Of a stretch of DNA of 64,000 nt, positions 16,505-24,490 are shown piece by piece. Origin of the DNA: an uncultured Alistipes sp. (GTDB taxonomy: Bacteria; Bacteroidota; Bacteroidia; Bacteroidales; Rikenellaceae); the NCBI RefSeq assembly GCF_949296715.1, contig NZ_CASFQD010000025.1, positions 1 to 64,000 on the forward strand, in the 5' to 3' direction. The translations under genes were made by a program, and so were the position numbers. The notes under the pieces were generated by a model, which was given only the letters and a program-made list of their open reading frames with translations, ran no database searches and was not told the DNA's origin. Position 1 is the stretch's first letter. Each line of letters opens with the position of its first letter.

Positions 16505-16850
16505 CCGGCTGTGGACCCCGGCGGGTGTCGTGCGCAATCCGGTCGTGGAGGTCGCGCCCGACGGCCGCATCCTCGCCGTGGAGAGCCGCTCCGATCCCGA
16601 CCGGCTTCCCCTGACGGAGTTCTACGCCGGGCTGCTCGTCCCCGCCTTCCCGGACGACTACCGTGCGGCCTTCGCCGCACTGCTTGCGCGGCGCGAACGG
16701 CCGCTTGCGGAGCTGCTTTCCGAACTGATCCCGGCCGACGGCGCCTTGCGCGGCGGCGCGCTGGTGGTCATCTCGGGGCTGGACTATGCGACACTGCGCC
16801 TGACCGACCGGGCGGAGATACGCCTGCTTGTCGCCGGGCGGGGCCGCTGA
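16464..16850 (+). CDS. small conserved-looking protein, amidohydrolase N-terminus-like
   Basis: This 128-aa protein overlaps the preceding lipoprotein gene by 41 bases. Its start, RRIASNRLWTPAGVVRNPVVEV, resembles the N-terminal beta-sandwich of amidohydrolases (imidazolonepropionase and dihydroorotase types: 'A.rlwTp.g.v.n..vev..dGrI'). The metal-binding HxH motif and TIM barrel are absent. The rest (LTEFYAGLLVPAFPDDYRAAF) is a helical continuation ending after ALVVISGLDY. It may be a stand-alone Bacteroidales family derived from an amidohydrolase rather than a decayed gene, since the frame is intact. Function is not known. Confidence 0.6.
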   Translation: MNSSVPPFRRIASNRLWTPAGVVRNPVVEVAPDGRILAVESRSDPDRLPLTEFYAGLLVPAFPDDYRAAFAALLARRERPLAELLSELIPADGALRGGALVVISGLDYATLRLTDRAEIRLLVAGRGR

Positions 16851-17069
16851 TTCCCCGGCCGCGCCGTTCCCTTGTCTTCAGGCCTTGCGTCCTCCTTTTT
16901 TCCCGGTGGCCTTCCCGCAGCCGCTCCTGCCGCCGTGTCCGGACCCGCTCTGCCGTGTCCGCGGTGCCAGCCCTCCCCCGGCTTCGGCCTGTTGCGGATG
17001 CGCTCCGCCCCGCGGCGCCTCCTTCGGGCCGCGTGTCTCCGATTACTGCGTGTCTCCGATTCTCCCGTA

Positions 17070-17966
17070 TCAGACGGGCAGGTGCTCCTCGACCGTGCGG
17101 CGCAGGTGTTCGTTGTCGAGATGGGTGTAGATTTCGGTCGTGAGGATGCTCTCGTGCCCGAGCATCTCCTGCACCTGCCGGATGCCTGCGCCCCCCTCGA
17201 TCAGGTGCGTGGCGAAGGAGTGGCGGAAGGTGTGGGGCGAGATGTGCTTGTCGATGCCGGCGCGGCGTGCCGCTTCGCGCAGGATCGTGAAGACCATCAC
17301 GCGCGTGAGCCCCTTGCCGCGGTTGTTCAGGAAGAGCACCTCCTCGTTGGTGCGGGCGCTGCGCCGCTCCTCCAGGTAGAGCTGTATCTTGTCGCGTGCC
17401 GCGGCGCTGACGGGTACGAGCCGCTGCTTGTCGCCCTTTCCCGTGACGCGGATGTAGCCCTCGCCGAAGAAGAGGTCCGAGAGGCGCAGCGACGTGAGTT
17501 CCGAGACGCGCAGCCCGCACGAGTAGAGCACCTCGAGCATGGCGCTGTCGCGCCGCCCCTTGACCGTCGAGGTGTCCACGGCGGCGATGATGCGGTCGAT
17601 CTCCGCGGTCGTCAGCACGTCGGGCAGCCTGCGCCCGCACTTGGGAGCCTCGACGAACTCCGCGGGCGAGGCGTCGATCTGCTCGTCGAGGAGCAGGAAG
17701 TTGAAGAAGCTGCGGATGCCGCTCAGGTTCCGGGCCTGCGACGTGCCTTCGCGGCCGCGGTCGTAGAGCCACGCCATGTAGCGTTCGATCATGGACTGTT
17801 CGACCTTGCGGGGCGGTACGTCCCACTGGCGCAGGATGTAGTGGGCGAACTGCCGCAGGTCGCGCATGTAGGACTCCACGGTGTTCTCCGAGAGTCTCTT
17901 TTCCAGCCGGATATAGGTGCGGTAGTGGTGTCCGGCCTCCTGCCACTTTTTGGTATTTTCTGCCAT
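17070..17966 (-). CDS. xerD: tyrosine recombinase XerD
   Basis: The 298-aa protein has the full two-domain tyrosine recombinase layout: a SAM-like core-binding domain (about 10-95) and a catalytic domain (about 115-290). The catalytic residues are R153 (CGLRVSEL), K177 (VTGKGDK), H245 and R248 (HTFRHSFATHL), H271 (LGHESI) and Y280 (IYTHL). Length and motifs are those of XerC/XerD-type chromosome dimer resolvases acting at dif. It stands alone on the minus strand, divergent from prmA and convergent with the small gene ending at 16850. XerC versus XerD cannot be settled from one sequence, though the HTFRHSFATHLIEGGA stretch favours XerD. Confidence 0.9.
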   Translation of the reverse strand: MAENTKKWQEAGHHYRTYIRLEKRLSENTVESYMRDLRQFAHYILRQWDVPPRKVEQSMIERYMAWLYDRGREGTSQARNLSGIRSFFNFLLLDEQIDASPAEFVEAPKCGRRLPDVLTTAEIDRIIAAVDTSTVKGRRDSAMLEVLYSCGLRVSELTSLRLSDLFFGEGYIRVTGKGDKQRLVPVSAAARDKIQLYLEERRSARTNEEVLFLNNRGKGLTRVMVFTILREAARRAGIDKHISPHTFRHSFATHLIEGGAGIRQVQEMLGHESILTTEIYTHLDNEHLRRTVEEHLPV

Positions 17967-17996
17967 GAAAAAGGTGCTCTTTCGAAAGTTTATCCG

Positions 17997-18004
17997 TAAC
18001 TTTG
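17997..18004 (+). promoter_or_regulatory. promoter -7 element TAACTTTG for prmA
   Basis: TAACTTTG matches TAnnTTTG, 32 bases before the prmA ATG at 18037. It lies in the divergent region with xerD. Confidence 0.6.
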
Positions 18005-18036
18005 TCCGGACGAAGGTACGAAAATTTTACATAATT

Positions 18037-18861
18037 ATGGATTATGTTGCATTGAATATCCCCGTTTCGGACGACGCGCAGTCCGAGATTCTGACCGCCG
18101 AACTGGCCGAATACCCCTTCGAAAGCTTCGAGACGGGCGGCGGCGTGCTCAAGGCCTACATCCCGCAGGAGCGGCTGGCCGACTGCAAGGAGCAGGTCGA
18201 CGCCCTGCTGGTGCGCTACGGCGTGCAGGGACGCTACATCGCCATCGAGACGCAGAACTGGAACGCCGTCTGGGAGAGCAACTTCCCGGCCGTGGACGTC
18301 GAGGGCCGGCTGCGCATCCGCGCGCCGTTCCATGCGGCCGCCCCGGCGGGCGAGACGGAGGTCGTCATCATGCCGAGGATGTCGTTCGGCACGGGGCACC
18401 ACGCCACGACGTGGCTCGTGGCGCGTGCGGTGCTCGATCTGCAGGTCGCGGGCCGCTCGGGTCTCGACATGGGCAGCGGCACGGGCGTGCTGTCGATCGT
18501 GGCGGCGAAGTGCGGCGCGGCGCATGTCGATGCGGTGGACATCGACGACTGGGCCGACGAGAACTGCCGTGAGAACGTCGCGGCCAACGGCGTGGCCGAC
18601 CGGGTGACGCCGATGCTGGGCGACGTGCGGCGCATCGCGGGCCGCCGTTACGACTTCATCCTCGCGAACATCAACCGCAACATCCTGCTTTCGGACATGC
18701 CCTCCTACGCCGCGGCGCTGCAGCCGGGCGGCGATCTGGTGATGAGCGGCTTCCTGGAGCCCGACGTCGAGCCGCTCGTGGCGCGGGCCGCCGAACTGGG
18801 GCTGCGGCTCGTGGCCACGCAGTCGCGCGAGGGCTGGATGATGGTTCACGTGCGCAGATAG
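18037..18861 (+). CDS. prmA: ribosomal protein L11 methyltransferase
   Basis: This 274-aa enzyme starts MDYVALNIPV. It shows a substrate-recognition N-terminal domain (1-80, ending NWNAVWESNFPAV), the PrmA signature FGTGHHATT (117-125) and the S-adenosylmethionine motif LDMGSGTGVLSI (143-154), followed by ANINRNIL, the NPPY-like motif, near residue 210. PrmA trimethylates ribosomal protein L11. In-frame sequence upstream of this ATG overlaps the promoter, so 18037 is the likely start. It precedes recO by 7 bases and likely shares its transcript. Confidence 0.94.
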   Translation: MDYVALNIPVSDDAQSEILTAELAEYPFESFETGGGVLKAYIPQERLADCKEQVDALLVRYGVQGRYIAIETQNWNAVWESNFPAVDVEGRLRIRAPFHAAAPAGETEVVIMPRMSFGTGHHATTWLVARAVLDLQVAGRSGLDMGSGTGVLSIVAAKCGAAHVDAVDIDDWADENCRENVAANGVADRVTPMLGDVRRIAGRRYDFILANINRNILLSDMPSYAAALQPGGDLVMSGFLEPDVEPLVARAAELGLRLVATQSREGWMMVHVRR

Positions 18862-18868
18862 CCCGGCC

Positions 18869-19594
18869 GTGAAGAGTTACAAGGGACGCGGCGTGGTGCT
18901 CCACACGCTCAAGTACGGCGATTCGTCGATGGTTGTCTACCTGCTGACCGACGTCGGCGGACGCCGCACCTACATGGTGCAGGGCGTGCGCAGCCGCAGC
19001 GGCCGGGGGTCGAAGCTGGCGCTTTTCCAGCCGATGTTCCCCGTCGAGTTCGAGGGGCTGGAGTCTCCGCACCGCGAGATGGACCGCTTCCGCGAGGTCC
19101 GTGCGGGTTTCGTCCTGCAGTCGCTGCCCTTCGACGTGCGCAAGTCGACCGTCGCGCTCTTCATGGCGGAGGTGCTCTACCGGCTGGTCCGCGAGAGCGA
19201 GCCCAACGAGGCGCTCTTCGACTTCGTCTGGGGCTCGGTCGCCGAGCTCGATGCGATGCGGGAGGGCGTCGCCAACTTCCACCTCTGGTTTCTGGCCCAT
19301 TTGAGCCGTCTGCTGGGCTTCTGCCCGGGCAACGGCTACCTTCCCGGCGACTGGTTCGATATCTGCGAAGGTCTGTATACGAAAACACGCCCCGCACACG
19401 TTCATTATATGACGCAGGAGTCCTCCCGCCTCCTGCACGAGATGCTGGCGTGCGACGTCGGCCGGCTGGGCGGCATCGGGCTCAACCGCGATCAGCGGGT
19501 CGCCTTTCTGAATGCGCTGCTGGTCTACCTGGGCTACCACCTCGATGCGATCAACGCCGTGCAGTCGATCCGGATTCTGCGGGAGGTTTTTTGA
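18869..19594 (+). CDS. recO: DNA repair protein RecO
   Basis: The 241-aa product begins with a GTG codon (18869): MKSYKGRGVVLHTLKYGDSSM. It shows the RecO N-terminal OB fold with the characteristic Y(G/S)D(S)S and VQGVRSRSGRGSKLALFQP (about 38-56) segments, followed by a helical C-terminal domain. RecO loads RecA with RecF/RecR and anneals strands in recombinational repair. The four-cysteine zinc motif of some RecO proteins is absent here. The gene is 7 bases after prmA; a small exported-protein gene follows 14 bases later. Confidence 0.9.
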   Translation: MKSYKGRGVVLHTLKYGDSSMVVYLLTDVGGRRTYMVQGVRSRSGRGSKLALFQPMFPVEFEGLESPHREMDRFREVRAGFVLQSLPFDVRKSTVALFMAEVLYRLVRESEPNEALFDFVWGSVAELDAMREGVANFHLWFLAHLSRLLGFCPGNGYLPGDWFDICEGLYTKTRPAHVHYMTQESSRLLHEMLACDVGRLGGIGLNRDQRVAFLNALLVYLGYHLDAINAVQSIRILREVF

Positions 19595-19608
19595 AAGCTG
19601 TGTGAGCC

Positions 19609-19992
19609 ATGAAAAAGATGCTGTTTGCAGTTGCGGCCCTGTGTGCCGTGCTGGCGGTTTGTGCGCAGGAGCCCTCCCCGTTCCAGACCGTGCGTCCCGA
19701 TTCGCTCCGCGACAGGAGCTTTTCGCTTCCCGATTCGCTGTCCTACCTCTCTCCGTGGCGCGAGGAGTACCGCAAGATTCCCCGCGAGGAGAAGAAGCGT
19801 CCGGCCGTCTCGATGACCTCGATCGTCGTGGTCGGCCCCGAGGAGATGCCGAAACGGATTTCGGTCCTCGACAACAACACGCTGCGGCTGACCCCTCACT
19901 TCACGATCGGCAACGGCCAGGCGTGGAACTGGAGCCCCTATCCCGACGCCTACCTCGACGCGCGGACCCTGTCGTTCCCGCTGCCCCGGTAG
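19609..19992 (+). CDS. small exported protein of unknown function
   Basis: This 127-aa protein has a clean signal peptide (KKMLFAVAALCAVLAVCAQ, cleavage about residue 20). The mature part is short and polar: Arg/Asp/Ser-rich (RPDSLRDRSFSLPDSLSYLS), then VSMTSIVVVGPEEMPKRI, and ends with PYPDAYLDARTLSFPLPR. There is no lipobox and no membrane helix, so it is probably periplasmic. I do not recognise the family. It follows recO by 14 bases, and no terminator was seen between them. Confidence 0.65.
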   Translation: MKKMLFAVAALCAVLAVCAQEPSPFQTVRPDSLRDRSFSLPDSLSYLSPWREEYRKIPREEKKRPAVSMTSIVVVGPEEMPKRISVLDNNTLRLTPHFTIGNGQAWNWSPYPDAYLDARTLSFPLPR

Positions 19993-20146
19993 CGGTGCTG
20001 CGGGTGCTCCGTCCCTGATGCGCATCTTCGTCCGGCGCGTTCCCGTCCGGACGACCGCAACCCGTCCGGCGACCGAAAGGCCTCCGGCTTTTTCATGCCC
20101 GGGCAGCTCCGGTCGCCCCCGGCGGGCTCCGGCCTTCGTGCCGGGG

Positions 20147-21451
20147 TTACTCGAAGAGCAGGGTGAAGGTGACGCGGCGCTCCGTGTTGGCGGTCAGGCG
20201 CAGCGATCCGTTGTGCAGCTGCATGATGCGGCGCGAGACGCTCAACCCGATGCCCGATCCGTCGGCCTTGGTCGTGAAGAAGGGCGTGAAGATGTTTTCC
20301 GTCACGGCGGCGGGGATGGCTTTTCCGTTGTCCGTGATGTCGATGCGGATGTTCTCCCCCTCGTCGATGCGGGCCCGGACGTCGATGTGGGCGTCGGGCT
20401 GCGCGGCCACCGCCTCGCGGGCGTTCTTGAGCAGGTTGACCACGACCTGCGAGACGAGCCCCTCGTCGGCATAGACGAGCATTTCGGCGGGCTGTACGTC
20501 GACCGTGACGGCGACGCCCGATGCGGAGACGAGCGCTGCGGCGCGTTCGAGCAGGCCGCGCACCTCGACCGGTGCCTTCTGCGGCTCGGGGATGCGCGTG
20601 AAGCGGCGGAAGGTCTCGACGAATGCCGTGAGGCGGCGGCTCGTTGCCGAGATCGTCTCGAGCCCCTGCGCGACGTCGGCATCGAGCGGGCGGCCGAGGT
20701 GCAGCAGCGTGTCGCTGAGCGAGGTGATCGGGGCGAGCGAGTTCATGATCTCGTGCGTGAGGATGCGCGTGAGCTTGCTCCACGACTCGATCTGCGTCTG
20801 GGCGAGGTAGTCGTCGATGTCGCTCACGGCGATGACGCGCAGCCGCTTCTGGTCGAGCATGATTTCGGCGCAGGTGAGCGAGAGGTTGACCTCGCCGGCT
20901 TCGGTCATCTCCTTGACGTGGAGCCGCTGGCCGGGGCGAATCTGCTGCAGGGCGCGGCAGGCCTCGGGCATCGAGGTTTCGGTTTGCCGGATGTGGGTCA
21001 TGCGGGGCAGGCCGAAGATGCGCAGCGCCTCGCCGTTGGCCTGGTAGACGCTTCCGGCGTCGTTGAACGTCACGAGGCCCGTGCGTGCGCACTCCATGAT
21101 GAGCTGGTAGTAGCGTTCGCGCTCCTCGGCGCGGAGCTTGGCCCGCACGATGATCTCCTTGATGCGGTTGAGCGCCGTGTTGAGCAGGCGGTTGTCCGTC
21201 TCGGCCACATCGTCGCGGAACCGGAACGTCAGGTCGTCGTTGTCGATGGCGTTGAACATGAAGGTCACGCGGCGGATCGACTCGCCGTAGATGCGGACGA
21301 TGCGGTAGATGGAGAGCCCGATGAGCGGCACGAAGAGGATGGCGAAGATGTAGTGCCCGCCTGCGACGATCGCCCCCAGTCCCGCCGCCGCGGCGATGAG
21401 CAGCGCCACCTGCCCGACGAGCGGTCCGTATGAGATGCCTTCGTTTTTCAT
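20147..21451 (-). CDS. sensor histidine kinase, partner of the sigma-54 regulator
   Basis: The 434-aa protein has two N-terminal membrane helices (about 9-30 and 33-52), a short HAMP-like linker, a PAS-like domain (about 112-205, with NDAGSVYQANGEAL) and a kinase core. The phospho-acceptor is H233 in RILTHEIMNSLAPI, N-box NLLKNAREAV and G-boxes DNGKAIP and GSGIGLSVSRRIM follow. With only a very short loop between the helices it has no periplasmic domain, so the signal is probably intramembrane or cytoplasmic. Its ATG overlaps the stop of the NtrC-type regulator gene upstream (ATGA), so the two are translated together. Both face the efflux operon divergently. Confidence 0.92.
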   Translation of the reverse strand: MKNEGISYGPLVGQVALLIAAAAGLGAIVAGGHYIFAILFVPLIGLSIYRIVRIYGESIRRVTFMFNAIDNDDLTFRFRDDVAETDNRLLNTALNRIKEIIVRAKLRAEERERYYQLIMECARTGLVTFNDAGSVYQANGEALRIFGLPRMTHIRQTETSMPEACRALQQIRPGQRLHVKEMTEAGEVNLSLTCAEIMLDQKRLRVIAVSDIDDYLAQTQIESWSKLTRILTHEIMNSLAPITSLSDTLLHLGRPLDADVAQGLETISATSRRLTAFVETFRRFTRIPEPQKAPVEVRGLLERAAALVSASGVAVTVDVQPAEMLVYADEGLVSQVVVNLLKNAREAVAAQPDAHIDVRARIDEGENIRIDITDNGKAIPAAVTENIFTPFFTTKADGSGIGLSVSRRIMQLHNGSLRLTANTERRVTFTLLFE

Positions 21452-22803
21452 AGTCCGTAGCGCTTGATCTTGTTGTAGAGCGTCTGTCGCGTGATACCGA
21501 GCTGCTGGGCCACGGCCGAGAGGTTGCCGCCGTGGCGCACCATCGCCTGCGCGATCATCGTGCGCTCCATCTGCTCGAGGGTCGCGTCCCCGGGTTCGGG
21601 CGCCGGAGCCGCCGCGGGCCGCAGCAGCAGCGCCGCGGGGGTGATCGGCCCGCCGTCGCAGAGGATCACGGCCTTCTCGACGGCGTGCTGCAGCTCGCGA
21701 ATGTTCCCCGGCCAGGCATGCTCGGCGAGTTCGCGCTCGGCCGCGGCGTCGAACCCTTCGATCGGCTTCTGGTACTTGGCGGCGTAGCGTTCGAGGAACT
21801 TCCGGCTCAGGGGCAGGATGTCCTCGCGGCGCTGGCGCAGGGGCGGCAGGTCGATGTGGATGGTGTTGATGCGGTAGAGGAGGTCTTCGCGGAAGCTTCC
21901 CCCGGCCACCATGCCGAACAGATCGCGGTTCGTCGCCGAGATCAGCCGGATGTCGACCTTGCGCGGGGTGTTGCTGCCCACGCGGACGATCTGCCCGCTC
22001 TGGATGGCCGTCAGCAGCTTCGACTGTAGGTGCGGCGGCAGGTTGCCGATCTCGTCCAGGAAGAGCGTGCCGCGGTCCGCGACCTCGAACTTCCCGGCGC
22101 GGTCGGCCCGCGCGTCGGTGAAGGCTCCCTTGACGTGGCCGAAGAGTTCGCTCTCGAAGAGCGTCTCGGGCACGGCGCCCATGTCCACGGAGACCATCAG
22201 TTCGCCGCTGCGGCGCGAGCGGTTGTGAATCTCGCGGGCGAGCATCTCCTTGCCCGTGCCGTTCTCGCCCGTGATGAGGATGTTGGCATCCGTTGCGGCG
22301 ACCTTTTCGACGATCTCGCGGATGCGCGCCATCGCGGGGCTCGAACCCCAGAACATCGGCTGTTCGGCCGTCAGTTCGCGCTTGATCTCCTTGAGCTGCT
22401 TCACCTCGCGCTGCGAGCGCGCGAGGTTGTAGGCGTTGCGCAGCGAGGCGACCAGCCGCTCGTTGTCCCAGGGCTTGACGACGAAATCCACCGCGCCGTC
22501 GCGCATGGCCTGCACCGCCAGGTCGATGTCGGCATAGGCCGTGAAGAGGACGACCTGGACCTCGGGGCGCCGGGCGCGGATCTGCCGCAGCCAGTAGATG
22601 CCCTCGTTTCCGGTGTTGATTCCCGCCGTGAAGTTCATGTCGAGCAGGACGACGTCGACGCGCTCCTCGCGCAGCGTCGCATCGAGTGCATTGGGTCCCG
22701 GGAGGGTCAGCACCCGGGCAAAATATTTCTCCAGCAGCAGGCGCAGCGCCGCGAGGATGCTGCGGTTGTCGTCGACGATCAGTACGGTTCCCTCTTTGGT
22801 CAT
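21448..22803 (-). CDS. sigma-54-dependent response regulator (NtrC family)
   Basis: This 451-aa protein has three domains. A receiver (1-120) has acidic pocket D11/D12, phospho-acceptor D55 in VVLLDMNF and K110. An AAA+ domain (about 150-380) has Walker A GENGTGKE (179-186), the sigma-54 contact loop GAFTDA (226-231, usual form GAFTGA) and Walker B GTLFLDEIGNLP. A Fis-type helix-turn-helix is at the C-terminus (NLSAVAQQLGITRQTLYNKI). It activates RNA polymerase bound to sigma-54 at -24/-12 promoters. Such a promoter lies about 150 bases away in front of the divergent tolC-like gene, with repeats that could be its binding sites. Its own promoter was not recognised. Confidence 0.95.
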   Translation of the reverse strand: MTKEGTVLIVDDNRSILAALRLLLEKYFARVLTLPGPNALDATLREERVDVVLLDMNFTAGINTGNEGIYWLRQIRARRPEVQVVLFTAYADIDLAVQAMRDGAVDFVVKPWDNERLVASLRNAYNLARSQREVKQLKEIKRELTAEQPMFWGSSPAMARIREIVEKVAATDANILITGENGTGKEMLAREIHNRSRRSGELMVSVDMGAVPETLFESELFGHVKGAFTDARADRAGKFEVADRGTLFLDEIGNLPPHLQSKLLTAIQSGQIVRVGSNTPRKVDIRLISATNRDLFGMVAGGSFREDLLYRINTIHIDLPPLRQRREDILPLSRKFLERYAAKYQKPIEGFDAAAERELAEHAWPGNIRELQHAVEKAVILCDGGPITPAALLLRPAAAPAPEPGDATLEQMERTMIAQAMVRHGGNLSAVAQQLGITRQTLYNKIKRYGL

Positions 22804-22861
22804 CTTTCCGGTCTTATTTTCGGGTAAAATTAGCGTTTTCGCGATGAAAACCGCGCCGGCA

Positions 22862-22899
22862 TGTCCACTTTTTTTACACGAGTGTCCATTTTTTTTACA
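22862..22899. promoter_or_regulatory. two 17-bp upstream activator site candidates, 21 bp apart
   Basis: TGTCCACTTTTTTTACA (22862-22878) and TGTCCATTTTTTTTACA (22883-22899) differ at one base and repeat with a 21-bp period, two helical turns. Each is an imperfect palindrome, TGTCCA-N5-TTTACA. Their centres lie about 111 and 90 bases upstream of the start expected from the sigma-54 promoter, the usual place for NtrC-family activator sites. The assigned regulator is inferred. Confidence 0.68.
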
Positions 22900-22954
22900 A
22901 TATCCCGCATTTCGGTGAATCGTAATAATTTGAAATACAATATATTATATCTTG

Positions 22955-22970
22955 TGGCACGCTGTTGGCA
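22955..22970 (+). promoter_or_regulatory. sigma-54 (RpoN) promoter of the efflux operon
   Basis: TGGCAC-gctgt-TGGCA matches the sigma-54 consensus TGGCAC-N5-TTGCA with one mismatch, and the invariant GG (22956-22957) and GC (22968-22969) are separated by exactly 10 bases. Transcription should begin near 22981, which makes the ATG at 23005 more plausible than the one at 22984. Confidence 0.82.
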
Positions 22971-23004
22971 CGAAAGAACCCGAATGAAGCATAATCGCAA
23001 TACC

Positions 23005-24456
23005 ATGCCGAAATACCCGTTTTTGCTGCTTTTGCTGTCCATTTTCTGGACACCCGCTGCGGCGCAGCAGTCCGCCGACAGCTTTGTCCTGCCCGCCGCC
23101 GACACTTCCGTCAGGGAGTTCCCGGACGGGACCGTTTCCGCGGGGGAGCCTTCCGCCGCGGAAGCGGCTGCCGAGGCCGTCCCCGCGGCCGATAAGGCGC
23201 TCACGCTCGACGAGTGCATGCGCTATGCAGTCGAGCACAGCCCCGCCGTGCGCCGCCAGGACTACACCAACCGCAACTACCGGCAGGACTACATCGAATC
23301 CATCGCCGCGCTGGTCCCGTCGGTGAGCGGTTCCATCGGCGCCTCGACCAGCTTCGGCCGTTCGGTCGACCCCGAGACCAACACCTATACCGATGTCTCG
23401 AACTTCGACAACTCCTATTCCGTCTCGGGTCAGATGTCTCTGTTTGCCGGGCTGACCGGCATCAACACGGTGCGTGCCGCCCGCGTCATGCGCCTGCAGG
23501 GGGTTGAGGAGCTGCAACTGGCCCGCGACGAGATCGCCCTGAAGACCATGCAGGCCTACTTCGACGTGGTCTACTACACCGGGAGCGTGCGTCTTGCCCG
23601 CGAGCAGCTGGAGACCAGCACGGCCGAGCTCGAGAAGAGCCGCAAGCTCTTCGAACTGGGGCTGAAGAGTGCCGCCGACGTGGCGGAGGTCGAGTCGCAG
23701 CAGGCCTCGGACGACTACCTCCTGACGCAGCAGGAGAACAACCTCGCGCTGGCCGAGATCGCATTGGCCGAGGCGATGAACTACCCCGCCGACCGGCAGC
23801 TGCGCATCGTCACCGACCCCGGGATCGAGACGCCGGCCGGCGTCGCCCCCTTCGACGAGGTGCTCGGCAACGCGCTGGAAAGCAACCCCAAGGCCGTGGC
23901 GGCGCAGCACGACGTGCGCCATTCGCGGTTGCAGTTCTCCATCGCCCGGGGCAACCTCTTCCCGTCGCTCTACGTCGGGGGCGGCTATTCGACCAACTTC
24001 TTCATGAACCTCGACGACCGGTCGCTCTACGCCACTTTCCCCAACCAGTTCCGCGACAACCGGGGCTTCTACGTCTCGGCGCAGCTCAACATCCCGATCT
24101 TCGGGGGGCTTGCGCGCCGCACCTCGGTGAGCCGCGCCCGCAACAACTGGCGCATCGCCGAGCAGAACCGCATGGAGACCCTCCGCGCCCTCCAGAGCGA
24201 GGTGGCGCAGGCCTACCAGCAGATGCTGGGCTACGGCAAGGAGTTCGTGCAGGCCTCGAAGAAGAGCGACGCCGCACGGCTGGCCTACGAGGCCGTCTCG
24301 GGCAAGTACGAGCGCGGCATGGTCTCGGCCCTCGACCTGCAGACGGCGGCCGACAAGCTGCTTGAGGCGCGTTCGGAGCGGCTGCGCGCCCGGCTGCAAT
24401 ACATCATCAAGGTGCGGCTGGTGGCCTACTACAACGGCGAGCCGCTGATCCGATAA
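23005..24456 (+). CDS. TolC-family outer-membrane efflux channel
   Basis: From the ATG at 23005 the product is 483 aa: signal peptide MPKYPFLLLLLSIFWTPAAA, then a Ser/Ala/Pro-rich segment, then the TolC-like repeat pair. LTLDECMRYAVEHSPAVR (first repeat) and a second helical repeat near residue 290-430 are typical of TolC/OprM proteins, which form a trimeric periplasmic tunnel and outer-membrane barrel. An alternative start at 22984 adds seven residues but would leave only about three bases of leader after the sigma-54 start. It is the first gene of the six-gene efflux operon; the membrane-fusion gene follows 34 bases later. Confidence 0.88.
   Translation: MPKYPFLLLLLSIFWTPAAAQQSADSFVLPAADTSVREFPDGTVSAGEPSAAEAAAEAVPAADKALTLDECMRYAVEHSPAVRRQDYTNRNYRQDYIESIAALVPSVSGSIGASTSFGRSVDPETNTYTDVSNFDNSYSVSGQMSLFAGLTGINTVRAARVMRLQGVEELQLARDEIALKTMQAYFDVVYYTGSVRLAREQLETSTAELEKSRKLFELGLKSAADVAEVESQQASDDYLLTQQENNLALAEIALAEAMNYPADRQLRIVTDPGIETPAGVAPFDEVLGNALESNPKAVAAQHDVRHSRLQFSIARGNLFPSLYVGGGYSTNFFMNLDDRSLYATFPNQFRDNRGFYVSAQLNIPIFGGLARRTSVSRARNNWRIAEQNRMETLRALQSEVAQAYQQMLGYGKEFVQASKKSDAARLAYEAVSGKYERGMVSALDLQTAADKLLEARSERLRARLQYIIKVRLVAYYNGEPLIR
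23036..23052. promoter_or_regulatory. perfect palindrome TGTCCA-N5-TGGACA inside the signal-peptide codons
   Basis: TGTCCATTTTCTGGACA has 6-bp perfect arms. Its left half and spacing are those of the two upstream 17-bp repeats. It lies about 60 bases downstream of the predicted transcription start, within the first codons of the tolC-like gene. It could be an extra regulator site acting in feedback or looping. It is also coding sequence, so coincidence is possible. Confidence 0.5.
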
Positions 24457-24490
24457 CCCGAACATTCATTTCCGAAAAACCGATACAACC

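Noticed and set aside
20000..20146. A terminator between the small exported protein and the sensor kinase gene
   Set aside because: Several GC-rich inverted fragments exist (for example around 20110-20140), but none combines a stable stem with a T run on either strand.
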